Assembly (NCBI GenBank): GCA_030378005.1
Contig: JAUCGF010000071.1
Location: forward strand, 1-64,000
Reading direction: 5' to 3'
Source of the DNA: Desulfococcaceae bacterium HSG9
GTDB taxonomy: Bacteria > Desulfobacterota > Desulfobacteria > Desulfobacterales > JAUCGF01
DNA: 64,000 bases
Part shown: positions 8,676 through 17,931 of the stretch, one piece after another
Layout of the letters: every line of letters begins with the position of its first letter
Numbering within the stretch: position 1 is the first letter of the stretch
Position numbers and translations under genes: made by a program
The notes under the pieces: generated by a model
Database searches by the model: none
The model's input: only the letters and a program-made list of their open reading frames with translations
Told to the model about the DNA's origin: nothing

Positions 8676-10673
8676 ATGATGTCCAAGCAACCCCAACTTT
8701 TTATCGTCGTCGTATTTATCGGCCTTTTATTGTGTTTCCCGTCGGTGGGAACGTGTAAAACGGCCCCATCTAAAACCCTGTCACCCTACTTTTTTATCCA
8801 AAGCGAGGAAACCGGCGTAGAACAGTTTCCTTTAAAATCAACCCATGCTGAGGTCAATATCAATGGTGTGATCGCGGATGTCGTAATCCGGCAGACCTAT
8901 TCCAATGATGGTCCTCAACCAATCAATGCGCGCTATATTTTTCCAGCTTCGACCCGCGCGGCCGTACACGGCATGACCATGACAATCGGCGAAAATGTTA
9001 TTAAGGCTGAAATCAAGGAGCGGAAAAAAGCCCAGCAAACCTTTGACACCGCAAAGAAACAGGGCAAGAGCGCATCTTTACTAAAACAGCAACGGCCTAA
9101 TGTGTTCAGCATGAATGTGGCCAATATCATGCCCGGCGATCTGATTGCGATTGAACTGCATTACTCCGAGCTTTTAGAGCCTACGGACAGCATTTATGAA
9201 TTTGTTTATCCCACGGTGGTGGGGCCGCGTTTTTCCGACCAACCCGTGGCTACCGCACCCGAAACCGACCGATGGATTAAAAATCCGTATCTGAAACAGG
9301 GTGTTACGTCGCCTACAACTTTCAGTATCAATGTCAAGCTGGCAGCCGGAATGGAGCTTCAGGAAGCGGTGTGCACGTCCCATGATACAGACATCATATA
9401 TGATGACAAAACAATGGCGCGCATCAAATTGAAAGATACGGAAAAACAGGGCGGCAACCGTGATTTTATTTTAAAATACCGTCTGGCTGGTGATAAAATC
9501 AACACCGGGCTGATATTGCAGCGCGGCCAGGAGGAAAATTTTTTCCTGATGATGATGCAGCCGCCCGCAAGAGTCAAACCGGCCAATCTACCGGCGCGCG
9601 AGTATATTTTTGTGGTGGATATTTCCGGTTCAATGAACGGTTTTCCACTCAATACATCCAAAAAGCTGCTCACCCGTCTGATCGGCGGCCTGCAAGCCAA
9701 AGACCGGTTCAATGTGATTTTGTTTGCTGGCGCTTCCAAAGTGATGGCACAGTCTTCGCTGCCGGCCACTTCAGATAACATTCGCCAGGCCGTGCAATTG
9801 ATTGAAAAACAGCGCGGAGGCGGAGGCACTCGGTTATATTCCGCTTTGAAAAAAGGTATGGATTTGCCAATGGATGAAAACATTTCCCGTACCATCCTGA
9901 TTGTTACGGATGGCTATATCGGTGCCGAAAAACAGGTTTTTCGCCTGATTCAGAAAAACTTAAATCTGACCAACGTGTTTGCATTCGGTATCGGAAGCAG
10001 TGTGAACCGCTATTTGATCGAAGGCATGGCCAAGTCAGGCCAAGGCGAACCGTTTATTGTGACCAAGCCATCGGAAGCCGATCAGATCGCCCGCCAATTT
10101 CAAGATTACGTTCAATCACCGGTACTCACCAATATCAATATAAAGTATGACGGTTTTGACACCTACGATGTTGAGCCGGTTTCAATTCCGGATTTGTTCG
10201 CCCAACGCCCTGTGATCGTTTTCGGTAAATGGCGCGGTGCGCTTAATGGAGGGATTCAGGTCGATGGAATCAGCGGTGACGGTGATTACACCCGCAGTTT
10301 TAAGGTTGCCGACTATACTCCACGGGAAACAGGCCAGACATTAAGTTATCTTTGGGCGCGCAAACGAATCGGCCGTCTGTCTGATTTCAATATTCAAAAG
10401 GGGAATAGTGAAAATCAGGCTGAAATCACATCTCTGGGTTTGACCTATAACCTGTTGACAGCTTATACCTCTTTTGTAGGCGTGCATGATGTGGTGCGCA
10501 ATCCCAAAGCCAAAGCTAAGAATGTCACCCAACCGCTGCCATTGCCCAAAAATGTTTCCAATCTTGCGGTGAGCGGAGGAACGTGCAGCAACACACCCGA
10601 ACCGGAATTGACGGTTTTGCTGGTGCTGGCGGTGATAATCATAATCGGTATGCGACGTTACCGACGATCATAA
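8676..10673 (+). CDS. VIT and vWA domain protein with C-terminal sorting signal
   Basis: A 665-residue exported protein. It begins with a signal peptide (residues about 9-27), followed by a vault/inter-alpha-trypsin (VIT) domain (about 40-170, with ADVVIRQTYSNDG and ARYIFP). A von Willebrand factor A domain starts with the metal-binding DISGS at about residue 315. The C terminus has the three-part shape of an exosortase target: a short TPEPE motif, a hydrophobic helix (LTVLLVLAVIIIIG) and a basic tail RRYRR. The next gene encodes an exosortase-like enzyme, so I infer that this protein is its substrate. Family knowledge: marine proteobacterial sortase targets often combine VIT and vWA. Function beyond surface display is unknown. 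Strong ribosome binding site AAGGAGG upstream. Confidence 0.85.
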   Translation: MMSKQPQLFIVVVFIGLLLCFPSVGTCKTAPSKTLSPYFFIQSEETGVEQFPLKSTHAEVNINGVIADVVIRQTYSNDGPQPINARYIFPASTRAAVHGMTMTIGENVIKAEIKERKKAQQTFDTAKKQGKSASLLKQQRPNVFSMNVANIMPGDLIAIELHYSELLEPTDSIYEFVYPTVVGPRFSDQPVATAPETDRWIKNPYLKQGVTSPTTFSINVKLAAGMELQEAVCTSHDTDIIYDDKTMARIKLKDTEKQGGNRDFILKYRLAGDKINTGLILQRGQEENFFLMMMQPPARVKPANLPAREYIFVVDISGSMNGFPLNTSKKLLTRLIGGLQAKDRFNVILFAGASKVMAQSSLPATSDNIRQAVQLIEKQRGGGGTRLYSALKKGMDLPMDENISRTILIVTDGYIGAEKQVFRLIQKNLNLTNVFAFGIGSSVNRYLIEGMAKSGQGEPFIVTKPSEADQIARQFQDYVQSPVLTNINIKYDGFDTYDVEPVSIPDLFAQRPVIVFGKWRGALNGGIQVDGISGDGDYTRSFKVADYTPRETGQTLSYLWARKRIGRLSDFNIQKGNSENQAEITSLGLTYNLLTAYTSFVGVHDVVRNPKAKAKNVTQPLPLPKNVSNLAVSGGTCSNTPEPELTVLLVLAVIIIIGMRRYRRS

Positions 10674-10693
10674 AACACTTCCGACTTTTTATT

Positions 10694-10725
10694 AGAAATC
10701 AGGTTTTTCAAAAAACCTGATTTCT
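10694..10725 (+). terminator. Hairpin after the VIT/vWA gene
   Basis: Perfect 14-base inverted repeat AGAAATCAGGTTTT (10694-10707) and complement (10712-10725), with a loop of only 4 bases, located 20 bases after the stop codon. It fits a transcription terminator and resembles the hairpin at 14306-14336. Confidence 0.6.
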
Positions 10726-10770
10726 CGAAAATTATCGATCTGCGCAATTAAAATGAGATATTCCCTAATA

Positions 10771-10998
10771 GCTCCGTAGGAGCGGCATATTTGTAGTAAA
10801 TTATTTCAGGAATTTTTTCAGAGCCCCATCGGGGCGGCATGTTTGCAGCAGTAAAATTCTAATTGGAATGGTCGTAAAATTATTTTCGGCTTATGAATAA
10901 TTTAAAATCAAAACCGATTTTCTTACAAACATGCCGCCCCGATGGGGCTTTGCCTGATATCATCGTTTTTACTACAAATATGCCGTCCCGATAGGACT
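10771..10998. repeat. Four units of a small palindromic repeat, two in each orientation
   Basis: Units at 10771-10797 and 10822-10848 read like AGCCCCATCGGGGCGGCATG followed by TTTGNAG. Units at 10926-10949 and 10972-10998 are the reverse complement. Each has its own short stem (GCCCC/GGGGC or GCTCC/GGAGC), and the whole cluster can fold as a large hairpin. It fills the gap between the VIT/vWA gene and the exosortase gene and looks like a REP-type element. Confidence 0.65.
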
Positions 10999-11056
10999 CA
11001 GAATGAATTACACAGGTCGAAAAATTTCATCTCTTATCTATTAAAAAGGATTCGCC

Positions 11057-11797
11057 ATGCAAACCCAAGTACGTTTATACAACTTTGTGAAATCAGATCA
11101 GATCATCTATTATCTGATTATATTAACAGTTGCCCTGGGATTGAAATTTCATTATAGTCGTGCCGGCAGTGATGACTTGGAATGGATTTTAAAACCCACT
11201 GCCAAATTGTGCCAATTGATCACGTCAGTTGAATTCGAATATGAGTCCGGCAGCGGTTATATCAGCCGGGAGCGTCGTATTATTATCGCACCGTCTTGCG
11301 CCGGAGTCAATTTTATGATCGCCGCTTTTATTCTGGCTGCTGTCACCGGTTTGAGGAATCCTAAAAAAGCACGTCCGAAAATATTCTGGCTGACCGGAAG
11401 CCTTGTCGGAGCTTATCTAACGACAATTGCAGTCAACGCGCTTAGAATCATCATTGCTATTTATACCATAGATGCAAATTTCGACCTGACTTGGTTGAAC
11501 CCGGAACGGATTCATCGTTTCCAGGGAATCTTCGTCTATTTTTTCAGCCTGATTGTTTTTTATCAGATAGTGCATAAAATCAATAACATGCGTTTTCATA
11601 ATAGCTGGATGCCTTTTTTGACATATAGTGCTATTGTTTTGGGAATCCCTTTGATTATGCGTGCATGGCAAAATAATTTTTCCCGATTTATGGAACATTT
11701 TTTTACTGTAATCGGTGTCAGTCTTTTGATTTCGGTGCTTTTTTATTTCATTCAACGGGGCATCCGTTCACACGAAATCAGTTTAAAAAAAGATTGA
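11057..11797 (+). CDS. xrtK: Exosortase K-like membrane transpeptidase
   Basis: A 246-residue integral membrane protein with about six hydrophobic segments. The three residues expected of the exosortase family are all present: Cys 81 in APSCAGVNF, Arg 130 in VNALRI and His 153 in ERIHRFQG, each placed at a membrane segment as in known exosortases. The length and the lack of an extra C-terminal domain fit the exosortase K group as I remember it, which is the basis for the symbol. It follows a protein with a C-terminal sorting signal, the likely substrate. The ATG at 11057 follows AAAAGGA. The following gene is a CreB-like regulator, so the locus may be envelope-stress controlled; that is inference. 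Confidence 0.78.
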   Translation: MQTQVRLYNFVKSDQIIYYLIILTVALGLKFHYSRAGSDDLEWILKPTAKLCQLITSVEFEYESGSGYISRERRIIIAPSCAGVNFMIAAFILAAVTGLRNPKKARPKIFWLTGSLVGAYLTTIAVNALRIIIAIYTIDANFDLTWLNPERIHRFQGIFVYFFSLIVFYQIVHKINNMRFHNSWMPFLTYSAIVLGIPLIMRAWQNNFSRFMEHFFTVIGVSLLISVLFYFIQRGIRSHEISLKKD

Positions 11798-11850
11798 TAT
11801 CCAAACAAGCAAATGAATCGCGATCAAATAGTAAAGGAAATATTTAACCC

Positions 11851-12531
11851 ATGAAACCCAAAATTCTGATCGTGGAAGATGAACCCGCCATTGCCGATAC
11901 GATCCAATACGCTTTGGAAACAGATGGTTTTGATGCGGTCTGTCTATCGTCCGGCACTCCTGTGATCGATCTGTTGCAAAAAGAAACGATTGCCTTGATC
12001 ATTTTGGATATCGGTCTGCCCGATATCAACGGCCTGGAATTGTGTAAGCAGATACGCAAAGATCACACTCTGCCGATCATTTTTTTGACCGCCCGGTCAG
12101 ATGAAATCGACCGGGTAGTGGGATTGGAGATCGGCGGGGATGATTATGTCACCAAACCGTTCAGTCCGCGTGAATTGACAGCGCGGGTCAAAGCGGTGTT
12201 GCGACGCACCCGCACGGTCTCACCCACGTCAATGGACACTGCCGCTTTTGAAATCGACCAGTCCCGGCGGCTGATTCATTATTTCGGGCAGGCGCTGGAA
12301 CTTTCCCGTTACGAATATCGGATTTTAAAGACATTTATTCGACGTCCGGGACATATCTATTCCCGTGATAAACTGATGGAAATGGCCTGGGATGAACCCG
12401 AAGCCAGCATGGACCGCACTGTGGACGCACATATTAAAAATATTCGCGCCAAATTAAAAGCGGTTCGGCCGGAGATTGAAGCGATTATCACTCATCGAGG
12501 CCGCGGATATGCCTTAAAAGAGGATTTATGA
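11851..12531 (+). CDS. creB: CreB-like OmpR-family response regulator
   Basis: A 226-residue response regulator: receiver domain with phospho-acceptor Asp in LILDIGLPDINGLELC and the switch Lys in DDYVTKPFSPRE, then an OmpR/PhoB winged helix (YEYRILKTFIRRPGHIYSRDKLM ... DRTVDAHIKNIRAKL ... HRGRGYAL; shown in parts). The sequence is close along its length to enterobacterial CreB, including the SPRE and HRGxGY elements. The next gene overlaps by 4 bases and is CreC-like. In enterobacteria this pair controls CreD and metabolic genes; no creD is present here, so the targets may be the neighbouring exosortase genes (inference). Confidence 0.85.
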   Translation: MKPKILIVEDEPAIADTIQYALETDGFDAVCLSSGTPVIDLLQKETIALIILDIGLPDINGLELCKQIRKDHTLPIIFLTARSDEIDRVVGLEIGGDDYVTKPFSPRELTARVKAVLRRTRTVSPTSMDTAAFEIDQSRRLIHYFGQALELSRYEYRILKTFIRRPGHIYSRDKLMEMAWDEPEASMDRTVDAHIKNIRAKLKAVRPEIEAIITHRGRGYALKEDL

Positions 12532-13955
12532 AACTCGGCGCACGTATTTTTTTATGTTACTTGACGATCCTCGTGATCTGTTTTTATTATCCGGTGAACT
12601 GGATGGAGGAAAGTCTGCGCACCCGCTACTTGGAAGGCGTGGAGGATCCTTTGGTGGACCAGGCCAATTTGCTGGCGGCGCTGATCGCATATAAGATTGA
12701 AACCGGGCGATTTGACCCTAATCTTCTCACTTTGGCGCTCGCACCGCTTCACAAACGCAAGTTGGATGCCCGCATTTACGATCTGCTTAAAACTGATGTG
12801 GATATGTATGTGTATATCACCGATGCCAAAGGCAAGGTTATTTTTCATTCCGCAGACCCACAGCAGGTCGGGGCGGATTACTCCCGCTGGCGGGACGTAC
12901 ATTTGACTTTGAAAGGCCGATATGGAGCGCGTTCCACGCAATCCAACCCGGCTATTCCGGAATCTTCGGTGCTTTTTGTGGCCGCCCCGATTATGATTGA
13001 AAATACAATTTTTGGTGTGCTCACCGTGGCCAAACCGGTAACCACGGTTGAACGCTTTTTAAAAGAGGCCAAGTCGAAAATTGTCAACATAGCCCTGCTG
13101 GCCGGTCTTGCGGCTGTTATCCTTTGCCTGCTGGCCTCAATTTGGATTACCGTTCCGATTATCCGGTTGAAAAAATATGCTGATGATATCAGAGAGGGCA
13201 AGCGTGCGGAGCCACCCAAGCTGGGGCGTGATGAAATCGGAGACATGGGCACCGCGTTTGTAAAGATGCGCGAAGCTCTCGAAGACCGCAAGTACGTGGA
13301 ACAATATGTTCAAAGCCTGACCCACGAAATCAAAAGCCCTTTGTCGGCTATCCGAGGCGCCGCGGAACTGCTGGAAGAAAAGATGCCGCCTGAACAACGG
13401 GCGCGTTTTATGGCCAATATCCGCAATGAGACCGGTCGCATTCAGAATATCATTGACCGGCTGCTGGCCCTTGCCGAGCTGGAAAATCTGAAAATTCTGA
13501 AAAAAATAGAGAACATCTCGTTTGGCGCTTTGGTCAAAGCCGTGCTGGAAAGCAAGCGGCCGCTATGCGCTCAAAAGCGGTTGACGGTCGCGGTAAATGT
13601 TGTAGATGATCTGATGGTCAAGGGTGATTCCTTCCTGCTTTATCAGGCCATCACCAATTTGTTGCTGAATGCTGTTGATTTCAGTCCTGCGCATGGTCGC
13701 ATTGAACTTGCCCTGAGCCAAGCCGACGGAAACCTTCGTTTCACAGTAACCGATGAAGGCCCGGGAATTCCGGATTATGCCTGTTCAAAAGTGTTTGACA
13801 AGTTTTTCTCGCTGCAACGCCCCGACAGCGGCAAAAAAAGCACGGGATTGGGTTTGAATTTCGTAAAGGAGATTGCCACGCTGCATAAGGGAACTGTCAA
13901 ACTGGAAAACAACGCGGATCGGGGTGCTGTCGCTATATTGACAATTCCGTTATAA
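12528..13955 (+). CDS. creC: CreC-like sensor histidine kinase
   Basis: A 475-residue membrane kinase. It has an N-terminal membrane helix (about residues 5-22), a periplasmic region with the strongly CreC-like stretch YSRWRDVHLTLKGRYGARST, a second helix (about 185-208), a HAMP-like linker, HisKA with the phospho-acceptor in LTHEIKSPLSAIRG, and an HATPase domain ending with DEGPGIP and STGLGLNFVKEI. ATG overlaps the creB stop (ATGA), so the two are translationally coupled. Probable role: envelope or metabolic sensing that activates CreB by phosphorylation. The periplasmic similarity to CreC is higher than expected for random kinases, which is why I give the symbol. Confidence 0.85.
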   Translation: MKLGARIFLCYLTILVICFYYPVNWMEESLRTRYLEGVEDPLVDQANLLAALIAYKIETGRFDPNLLTLALAPLHKRKLDARIYDLLKTDVDMYVYITDAKGKVIFHSADPQQVGADYSRWRDVHLTLKGRYGARSTQSNPAIPESSVLFVAAPIMIENTIFGVLTVAKPVTTVERFLKEAKSKIVNIALLAGLAAVILCLLASIWITVPIIRLKKYADDIREGKRAEPPKLGRDEIGDMGTAFVKMREALEDRKYVEQYVQSLTHEIKSPLSAIRGAAELLEEKMPPEQRARFMANIRNETGRIQNIIDRLLALAELENLKILKKIENISFGALVKAVLESKRPLCAQKRLTVAVNVVDDLMVKGDSFLLYQAITNLLLNAVDFSPAHGRIELALSQADGNLRFTVTDEGPGIPDYACSKVFDKFFSLQRPDSGKKSTGLGLNFVKEIATLHKGTVKLENNADRGAVAILTIPL

Positions 13956-14022
13956 AGTATTGTCAGTAGATTTAACTTAACAAAGTAGTGTTATGCCAAG
14001 TTTAAGGTGGCAGGTAAAAATC

Positions 14023-14084
14023 AGGAGTGCAAACTTCAGTTTGCCGCTTTTGGAGCGTTTTGGCAAACTGAAGTTTGCACTCCT
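14023..14084. repeat. Perfect 23-base inverted repeat of the AACTTCAGTTTGC family
   Basis: Arms 14023-14045 and 14062-14084 are exact complements with a 16-base spacer; they carry the same AACTTCAGTTTGC core as the elements at 3015-3236. It lies 67 bases after creC and could stop transcription, but its recurrence elsewhere marks it as a dispersed palindrome. Confidence 0.65.
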
Positions 14085-14305
14085 ACCCGTCAGCTAAATG
14101 TTGATACAACAGTAGCAAAAAGCTGCTGGTTTGTAATACTGGCCTGATTGACACCTTCATCATTAATGACCTCTGCCATTGACCAATCCCGCTTTTAAAA
14201 TTCGGAGCAGTCTTTAGTCTTGACAAATATGATTCCCTTCAATATAAAGCAGTTAATTATCAGCTAAGTACTTGGACATATATTTTCAGGTTACAAATTC
14301 TGCTG

Positions 14306-14559
14306 GAAATCGGATTTTTCTAAAAAATCCGATTTCTAAAATACCTGAAAACTTTTGTTCAGGTACTTATAGTTGATCAACCTGTAAAGATCATCCGATT
14401 TATTTTCAAAAATTATTTGGCAAGCGGCATCCTTCATTTTGGCAAAAAAACAGTTCACACCTTTAAGTTCGCAGCACTCCCTGTCAGTGAACTGAACTGT
14501 TTGCCGTCAAAATAAATGAAATAGCAGCAATTGTTTTCTTAACTTATAACGGAGGTCTA
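14306..14559. other. Hairpin and A+T-rich upstream region of the ABC transporter operon
   Basis: A 14-base perfect hairpin (GAAATCGGATTTTT at 14306-14319, complement 14323-14336) is followed by about 220 bases without a gene. A looser inverted repeat built on GGCAAA...CAGTTCAC and GTGAACTGAACTGTTTGCC lies at 14441-14505. The motif GGCATCCTTCAT at 14427-14438 is also the end motif of the element at 17750-17913. GGAGG at 14551-14555 is the ribosome binding site of the first permease gene. Confidence 0.5.
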
Positions 14560-15420
14560 ATGCAGCATAAAATTTGGAGACCCTTGGGATTGTTGTCGCC
14601 GGCGTTGAGCGCCGTCTTTCTGTTGTTGGTCGTTCCGGTTTGTTTTGTCGTGGTATATAGCTTCTGGTTGCGAGCGCCGACCGGGGCTGACATTCCGGCC
14701 TTTCAATTTGGTAATTACGCCAAGTTTTTCGAAGATTTCTTCTATCCTTCCATCCTTATTCGGACCATTCGGGTCGCCCTGGAAACGACGGTTATATGCG
14801 TGCTAATGGGCTACATCCCGGCATATTTTTTCTACAAGACCGAAACCAAGCACAAATCTTTTCTTCTTTTACTTGTCATGCTCCCTTTCTGGATCAGTTT
14901 CATTATCAGAACCATGAGCTGGGTCAATATTCTTGGCGATACCGGTTTGTTCAACCATCTCCTGATCAAGTTCGGTATTCTGGACAGTCCGCTCGCACTG
15001 CTCTACAATGAAGGTTCTGTTATTTTGGGCTTGGTTCAGTATTTGCTGCCCTTTATGATCTTGAATGTTTACGTGAGCCTGGAGGGCATTGACAAAAGTC
15101 TGACCGAAGCGGCAACAAGCTTGGGTTGTACCGAATGGCAGGCATTCAAAGAGGTTACGCTGCCACTTAGCCTGCCAGGGCTTAGTGCCGGCTGTCTGCT
15201 GGTATTCGTATTAACGGCCGGAACCTATCTGTCACCCATGATTTTAGGCGGCCCGGGAAACGACATGATCGCCAATCTGATTTTCAAGCGTGTCATCGGC
15301 ACACTGGATTGGCCCTTCGGTTCGGCCATCAGTGTGATCCTTTTAGGCATTTTGAGCATCATTGTATTTACCTACAACCGCTATTTGGGCATCGCCCAGA
15401 TATTCAAAAGCATGCAGTGA
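14560..15420 (+). CDS. ABC transporter permease, PotB type
   Basis: A 286-residue inner-membrane permease with about six helices and the binding-protein-dependent transport signature in the cytoplasmic loop: EAATSLGCTEWQAFKEVTLPLSLPG, given here in parts as EAATSLG and EVTLPLSLPG. This EAA loop contacts the ATPase. The overall type is that of spermidine/putrescine permease PotB or its relatives for other cationic or betaine-like solutes. It is followed after 10 bases by a PotC-type permease and then a Tat-exported binding protein. The ATPase gene of the set is probably the one at 27099, now about 10 kb away. The substrate cannot be told from the sequence. Confidence 0.85.
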   Translation: MQHKIWRPLGLLSPALSAVFLLLVVPVCFVVVYSFWLRAPTGADIPAFQFGNYAKFFEDFFYPSILIRTIRVALETTVICVLMGYIPAYFFYKTETKHKSFLLLLVMLPFWISFIIRTMSWVNILGDTGLFNHLLIKFGILDSPLALLYNEGSVILGLVQYLLPFMILNVYVSLEGIDKSLTEAATSLGCTEWQAFKEVTLPLSLPGLSAGCLLVFVLTAGTYLSPMILGGPGNDMIANLIFKRVIGTLDWPFGSAISVILLGILSIIVFTYNRYLGIAQIFKSMQ

Positions 15421-15430
15421 GGTTTTTGCT

Positions 15431-16222
15431 ATGAAAAAGATAACCGGCTGGTCGTTGATTCGTTTGTACACTATCTTTGTCTATGTTTTCATGTTCGCTC
15501 CGATTGTTGCGGTAATTTTGCTTTCCTTCAATCCCGAACAATTCGGTTCCTTTCCCATGAAAGGCTTCAGCTTCAAATGGTATATCAAACTGGCCCAAAA
15601 TCATGACATCCTCATGGCTTTTAAAAATTCCCTGATTCTGGGATCATTGACGGCAGTGGTGGTGACAGTAATCGGAATTTTAGCGGCTATTGCTTTTATT
15701 CGGTATGAATTTCCGGGTAAAAATGCCCTTAACACCCTGCTTTTAGCACCGATTATGATACCGGAAGTTATCCTGGGAGTGGCCTTGTTGCTCTTCATCC
15801 GCTGGCTGCAGCAGCCCAAGAGTTTTTTATTGCTCCTCATAGGACATGTGGTTATCACCCTGCCGTTCGTGCTTCTGGTTGTGCAGGCCCGATTGGTGGG
15901 TATCAAGAGAGAATATGAAGAAGCGGCCCTGTCTCTAGGAGCCAGCCCTATCCAGACTTTTAAAGAGATAACCCTGCCGCTTTTGACTCCGGCGATACTG
16001 GCGGGCATGCTCTTTGCATTCACCATATCCTTTGATGACGTGACCGCCACGCTGTTTTGGTCAACCGCATCAATGCAGACGGTGCCGGTAAAAATCTTCG
16101 GCATGTTACGCAATTCCGTCAGCCCCGAAATAAACGCTTTAGGCACAGTGATGCTCGTTCTGACGATTTCGACCCCCTTGTTGGCCGGGTATTTGGTCCG
16201 CAAGTTTTCCAGGGAAACATAA
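15431..16222 (+). CDS. ABC transporter permease, PotC type
   Basis: A 263-residue permease, partner of the PotB-type protein upstream. It has about six membrane helices and an EAA loop, EEAALSLGASPIQTFKEI followed by TLPLLTP. I chose the ATG at 15431, which gives the MKKITGWSLIRLY start typical of PotC-type proteins; the frame could extend back into the previous gene, but that would overlap the end of PotB and has no ribosome binding site. Together the two proteins form the heterodimeric membrane channel of the transporter. Confidence 0.85.
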   Translation: MKKITGWSLIRLYTIFVYVFMFAPIVAVILLSFNPEQFGSFPMKGFSFKWYIKLAQNHDILMAFKNSLILGSLTAVVVTVIGILAAIAFIRYEFPGKNALNTLLLAPIMIPEVILGVALLLFIRWLQQPKSFLLLLIGHVVITLPFVLLVVQARLVGIKREYEEAALSLGASPIQTFKEITLPLLTPAILAGMLFAFTISFDDVTATLFWSTASMQTVPVKIFGMLRNSVSPEINALGTVMLVLTISTPLLAGYLVRKFSRET

Positions 16223-16284
16223 AATCCTTAATTAAACCCTTTAAAGATTAACTGATAATGACCATATAACAAAGGAGAGAAAAC

Positions 16285-17445
16285 ATGAGCAAAGATTTGG
16301 GCAAAAAAATTGACAGTGTTTTTGAACGTTACAAAAATGGCGATTTAAGCCGACGTGATTTTCTGAAATTCGTAAGTATCACCGGTGCAGCGGTAGGATT
16401 GGCCGGCGGCCCTTTCGGAGGTTTGACAAGCAACGCCTGGGCAGCGAAATCAATTCGCTTTGACGGCTGGGGCGGTACGACTTCGGAGGCATTTCGAAAA
16501 CACGCTTTCCAGCCGTTCACCAAAGCCACGGGGGTCAAAGTTATTGACGGTGAATTTGGCGATATGGACACCTACTTGACAAGAGTTAAGGCATCCTTTC
16601 CACCCGGCGGCGAGTTCAACCTTGCTCACTTGAGCGGCCTGTTCGACTACGCGCGTTATGTGGGCCTTGATTTGCAAGTGGCGCTTGACGAAAGTAAGAT
16701 TCCAAACCTGAAAAATGCCATGTCGGCCATGACGAAGCCTTATCGCGCCATCACCAAGGGCAAGCTCTCAGCGGTTCCCTATGACTATGGACAGACCGGA
16801 ATCGCCTATAACACCAAACACATCTCCAAAGACAAGGCCGAAAAATTGGGCGCCTCATTGCTCTGGGACAAAGACCTTAATAAAAAGCTCGGCGCTTTCG
16901 GCGATTGGCGCACCAATATATGGTACGCCGCACTCCACACCGGCCAAAATCCCAATGACATTAAAGACTTGAAGGCCGTTTGGAATGCCCTGAAAGAACA
17001 GCGCAAAATGATGAAAAAATACTGGGGTTCAGGTGCCGAACTGATGAGCCTTCTGGCCAATGAAGAGATCTATGCCACAACAGCATGGTCGGGCCGAGTG
17101 GCGGCCCTTCAGGCTCAAAAACATCCCATTGCTTTCCTTTCCCCTAAAAATTGCTATTCATGGCAGGAGTGCATTTTCGTAATGAAGGGATCCAATCTTG
17201 ATGACGCTCAAAAACTGCTTGACTTTATGCTGGCTCCCGAAGCCGCCATCGCCGTGGCCATAGGCCAGAAATATCCACCCAGCCTCGACCCCACGAAAGT
17301 TCCGATGCCGGAAGAAGTCAAGAAATTACCGGCCTTTGATCCAACCGGCAAGCTCGAAGGTTATCTCTTTGCCGACCCGACCTATTGGAACGCCAAACAA
17401 TTGGAATGGGCTGAAAAATGGGACAGAATCAAAGCGGGCGGTTGA
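16285..17445 (+). CDS. Tat-exported solute-binding protein, PotD type
   Basis: A 386-residue periplasmic binding protein. The N terminus has a twin-arginine signal, LSRRDFLKFVSITGAA, ending near SNAWAAKS, so it is probably exported folded through the Tat system. The mature part has family-1/PotD-like features: WGGTTSEAFRKHAFQPF, VPYDYGQTGIAYNT and YPPSLDPTKVP. AAAGGAGAG at 16271-16279 fixes the start. It completes the binding-protein/permease part of the transporter. Downstream, a GTGAAACGTGA palindrome at 17531-17563 may end the transcript. Confidence 0.85.
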   Translation: MSKDLGKKIDSVFERYKNGDLSRRDFLKFVSITGAAVGLAGGPFGGLTSNAWAAKSIRFDGWGGTTSEAFRKHAFQPFTKATGVKVIDGEFGDMDTYLTRVKASFPPGGEFNLAHLSGLFDYARYVGLDLQVALDESKIPNLKNAMSAMTKPYRAITKGKLSAVPYDYGQTGIAYNTKHISKDKAEKLGASLLWDKDLNKKLGAFGDWRTNIWYAALHTGQNPNDIKDLKAVWNALKEQRKMMKKYWGSGAELMSLLANEEIYATTAWSGRVAALQAQKHPIAFLSPKNCYSWQECIFVMKGSNLDDAQKLLDFMLAPEAAIAVAIGQKYPPSLDPTKVPMPEEVKKLPAFDPTGKLEGYLFADPTYWNAKQLEWAEKWDRIKAGG

Positions 17446-17530
17446 TAAAGCAGGTGATGAATAATGCGTTGCGTGTTGCGGATATTTTAGAGGACGAAAT
17501 AACTTCCCCAAGCATCTGTGAAACGTGATT

Positions 17531-17563
17531 CGTGAAACGTGAATTCTCGCTTTACGTTTCACG
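17531..17563. terminator. Possible terminator hairpin after the PotD-type gene
   Basis: Inverted repeat CGTGAAACGTGAA (17531-17543) against TTTACGTTTCACG (17551-17563), 12 of 13 positions paired with a 7-base loop. An additional direct copy GTGAAACGTGA precedes it at 17518. It lies about 85 bases after the stop codon. Confidence 0.45.
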
Positions 17564-17749
17564 TTTCAAATTGTGTATTCCGCGCGGAAAACTGAAATCG
17601 AAATACGATAGCTATTTTAAGAAAATCACAATTCAAAAATTTGTTTATGCGTGGGCTCTAATGGTAACTGCTTTGCTTATCATTAGTATTTAAACTGGAA
17701 AAAATACTGTCAATAAATATAATTGATGAAATTTTTAAATTCATTTTTT

Positions 17750-17913
17750 GGCATCCTTCATAGAAGGCTGAAAGTAGTTTACACTTTTTTCATTCGCATA
17801 TTGGGCTGCCACAAGGGATTGTCCCTACGTTTTTTTCGGGTATTCCCACCGTAGGGGCAATCCCTTGTGGTTGCCTGATGCAGAAAAGTGTAAACCGAAA
17901 AATGAAGGATGCC
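17750..17913. repeat. 164-base palindromic element with 12-base terminal inverted repeats
   Basis: Perfect ends GGCATCCTTCAT (17750-17761) and ATGAAGGATGCC (17902-17913). Inside are further nested arms: GTTTACACTTTT against AAAAGTGTAAAC, and CACAAGGGATTGTCCCTACG against a near complement around 17853-17876. The whole can fold as one long hairpin. A half copy in the opposite orientation lies at 53912-53955. This is the form of a non-autonomous miniature inverted-repeat element. It stands at the left edge of the accessory island. Confidence 0.65.
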
Positions 17914-17931
17914 CATTTTTTCTTATAAAAA

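Noticed and set aside
10771-10998. Repeated units before the exosortase gene as a CRISPR array
   Set aside because: Units are in both orientations, irregularly spaced and self-complementary; they fit REP-type elements.
11851-13955. creD target gene next to creBC
   Set aside because: The next 600 bases hold only repeats and hairpins, then a transporter operon; no CreD-like protein is encoded.
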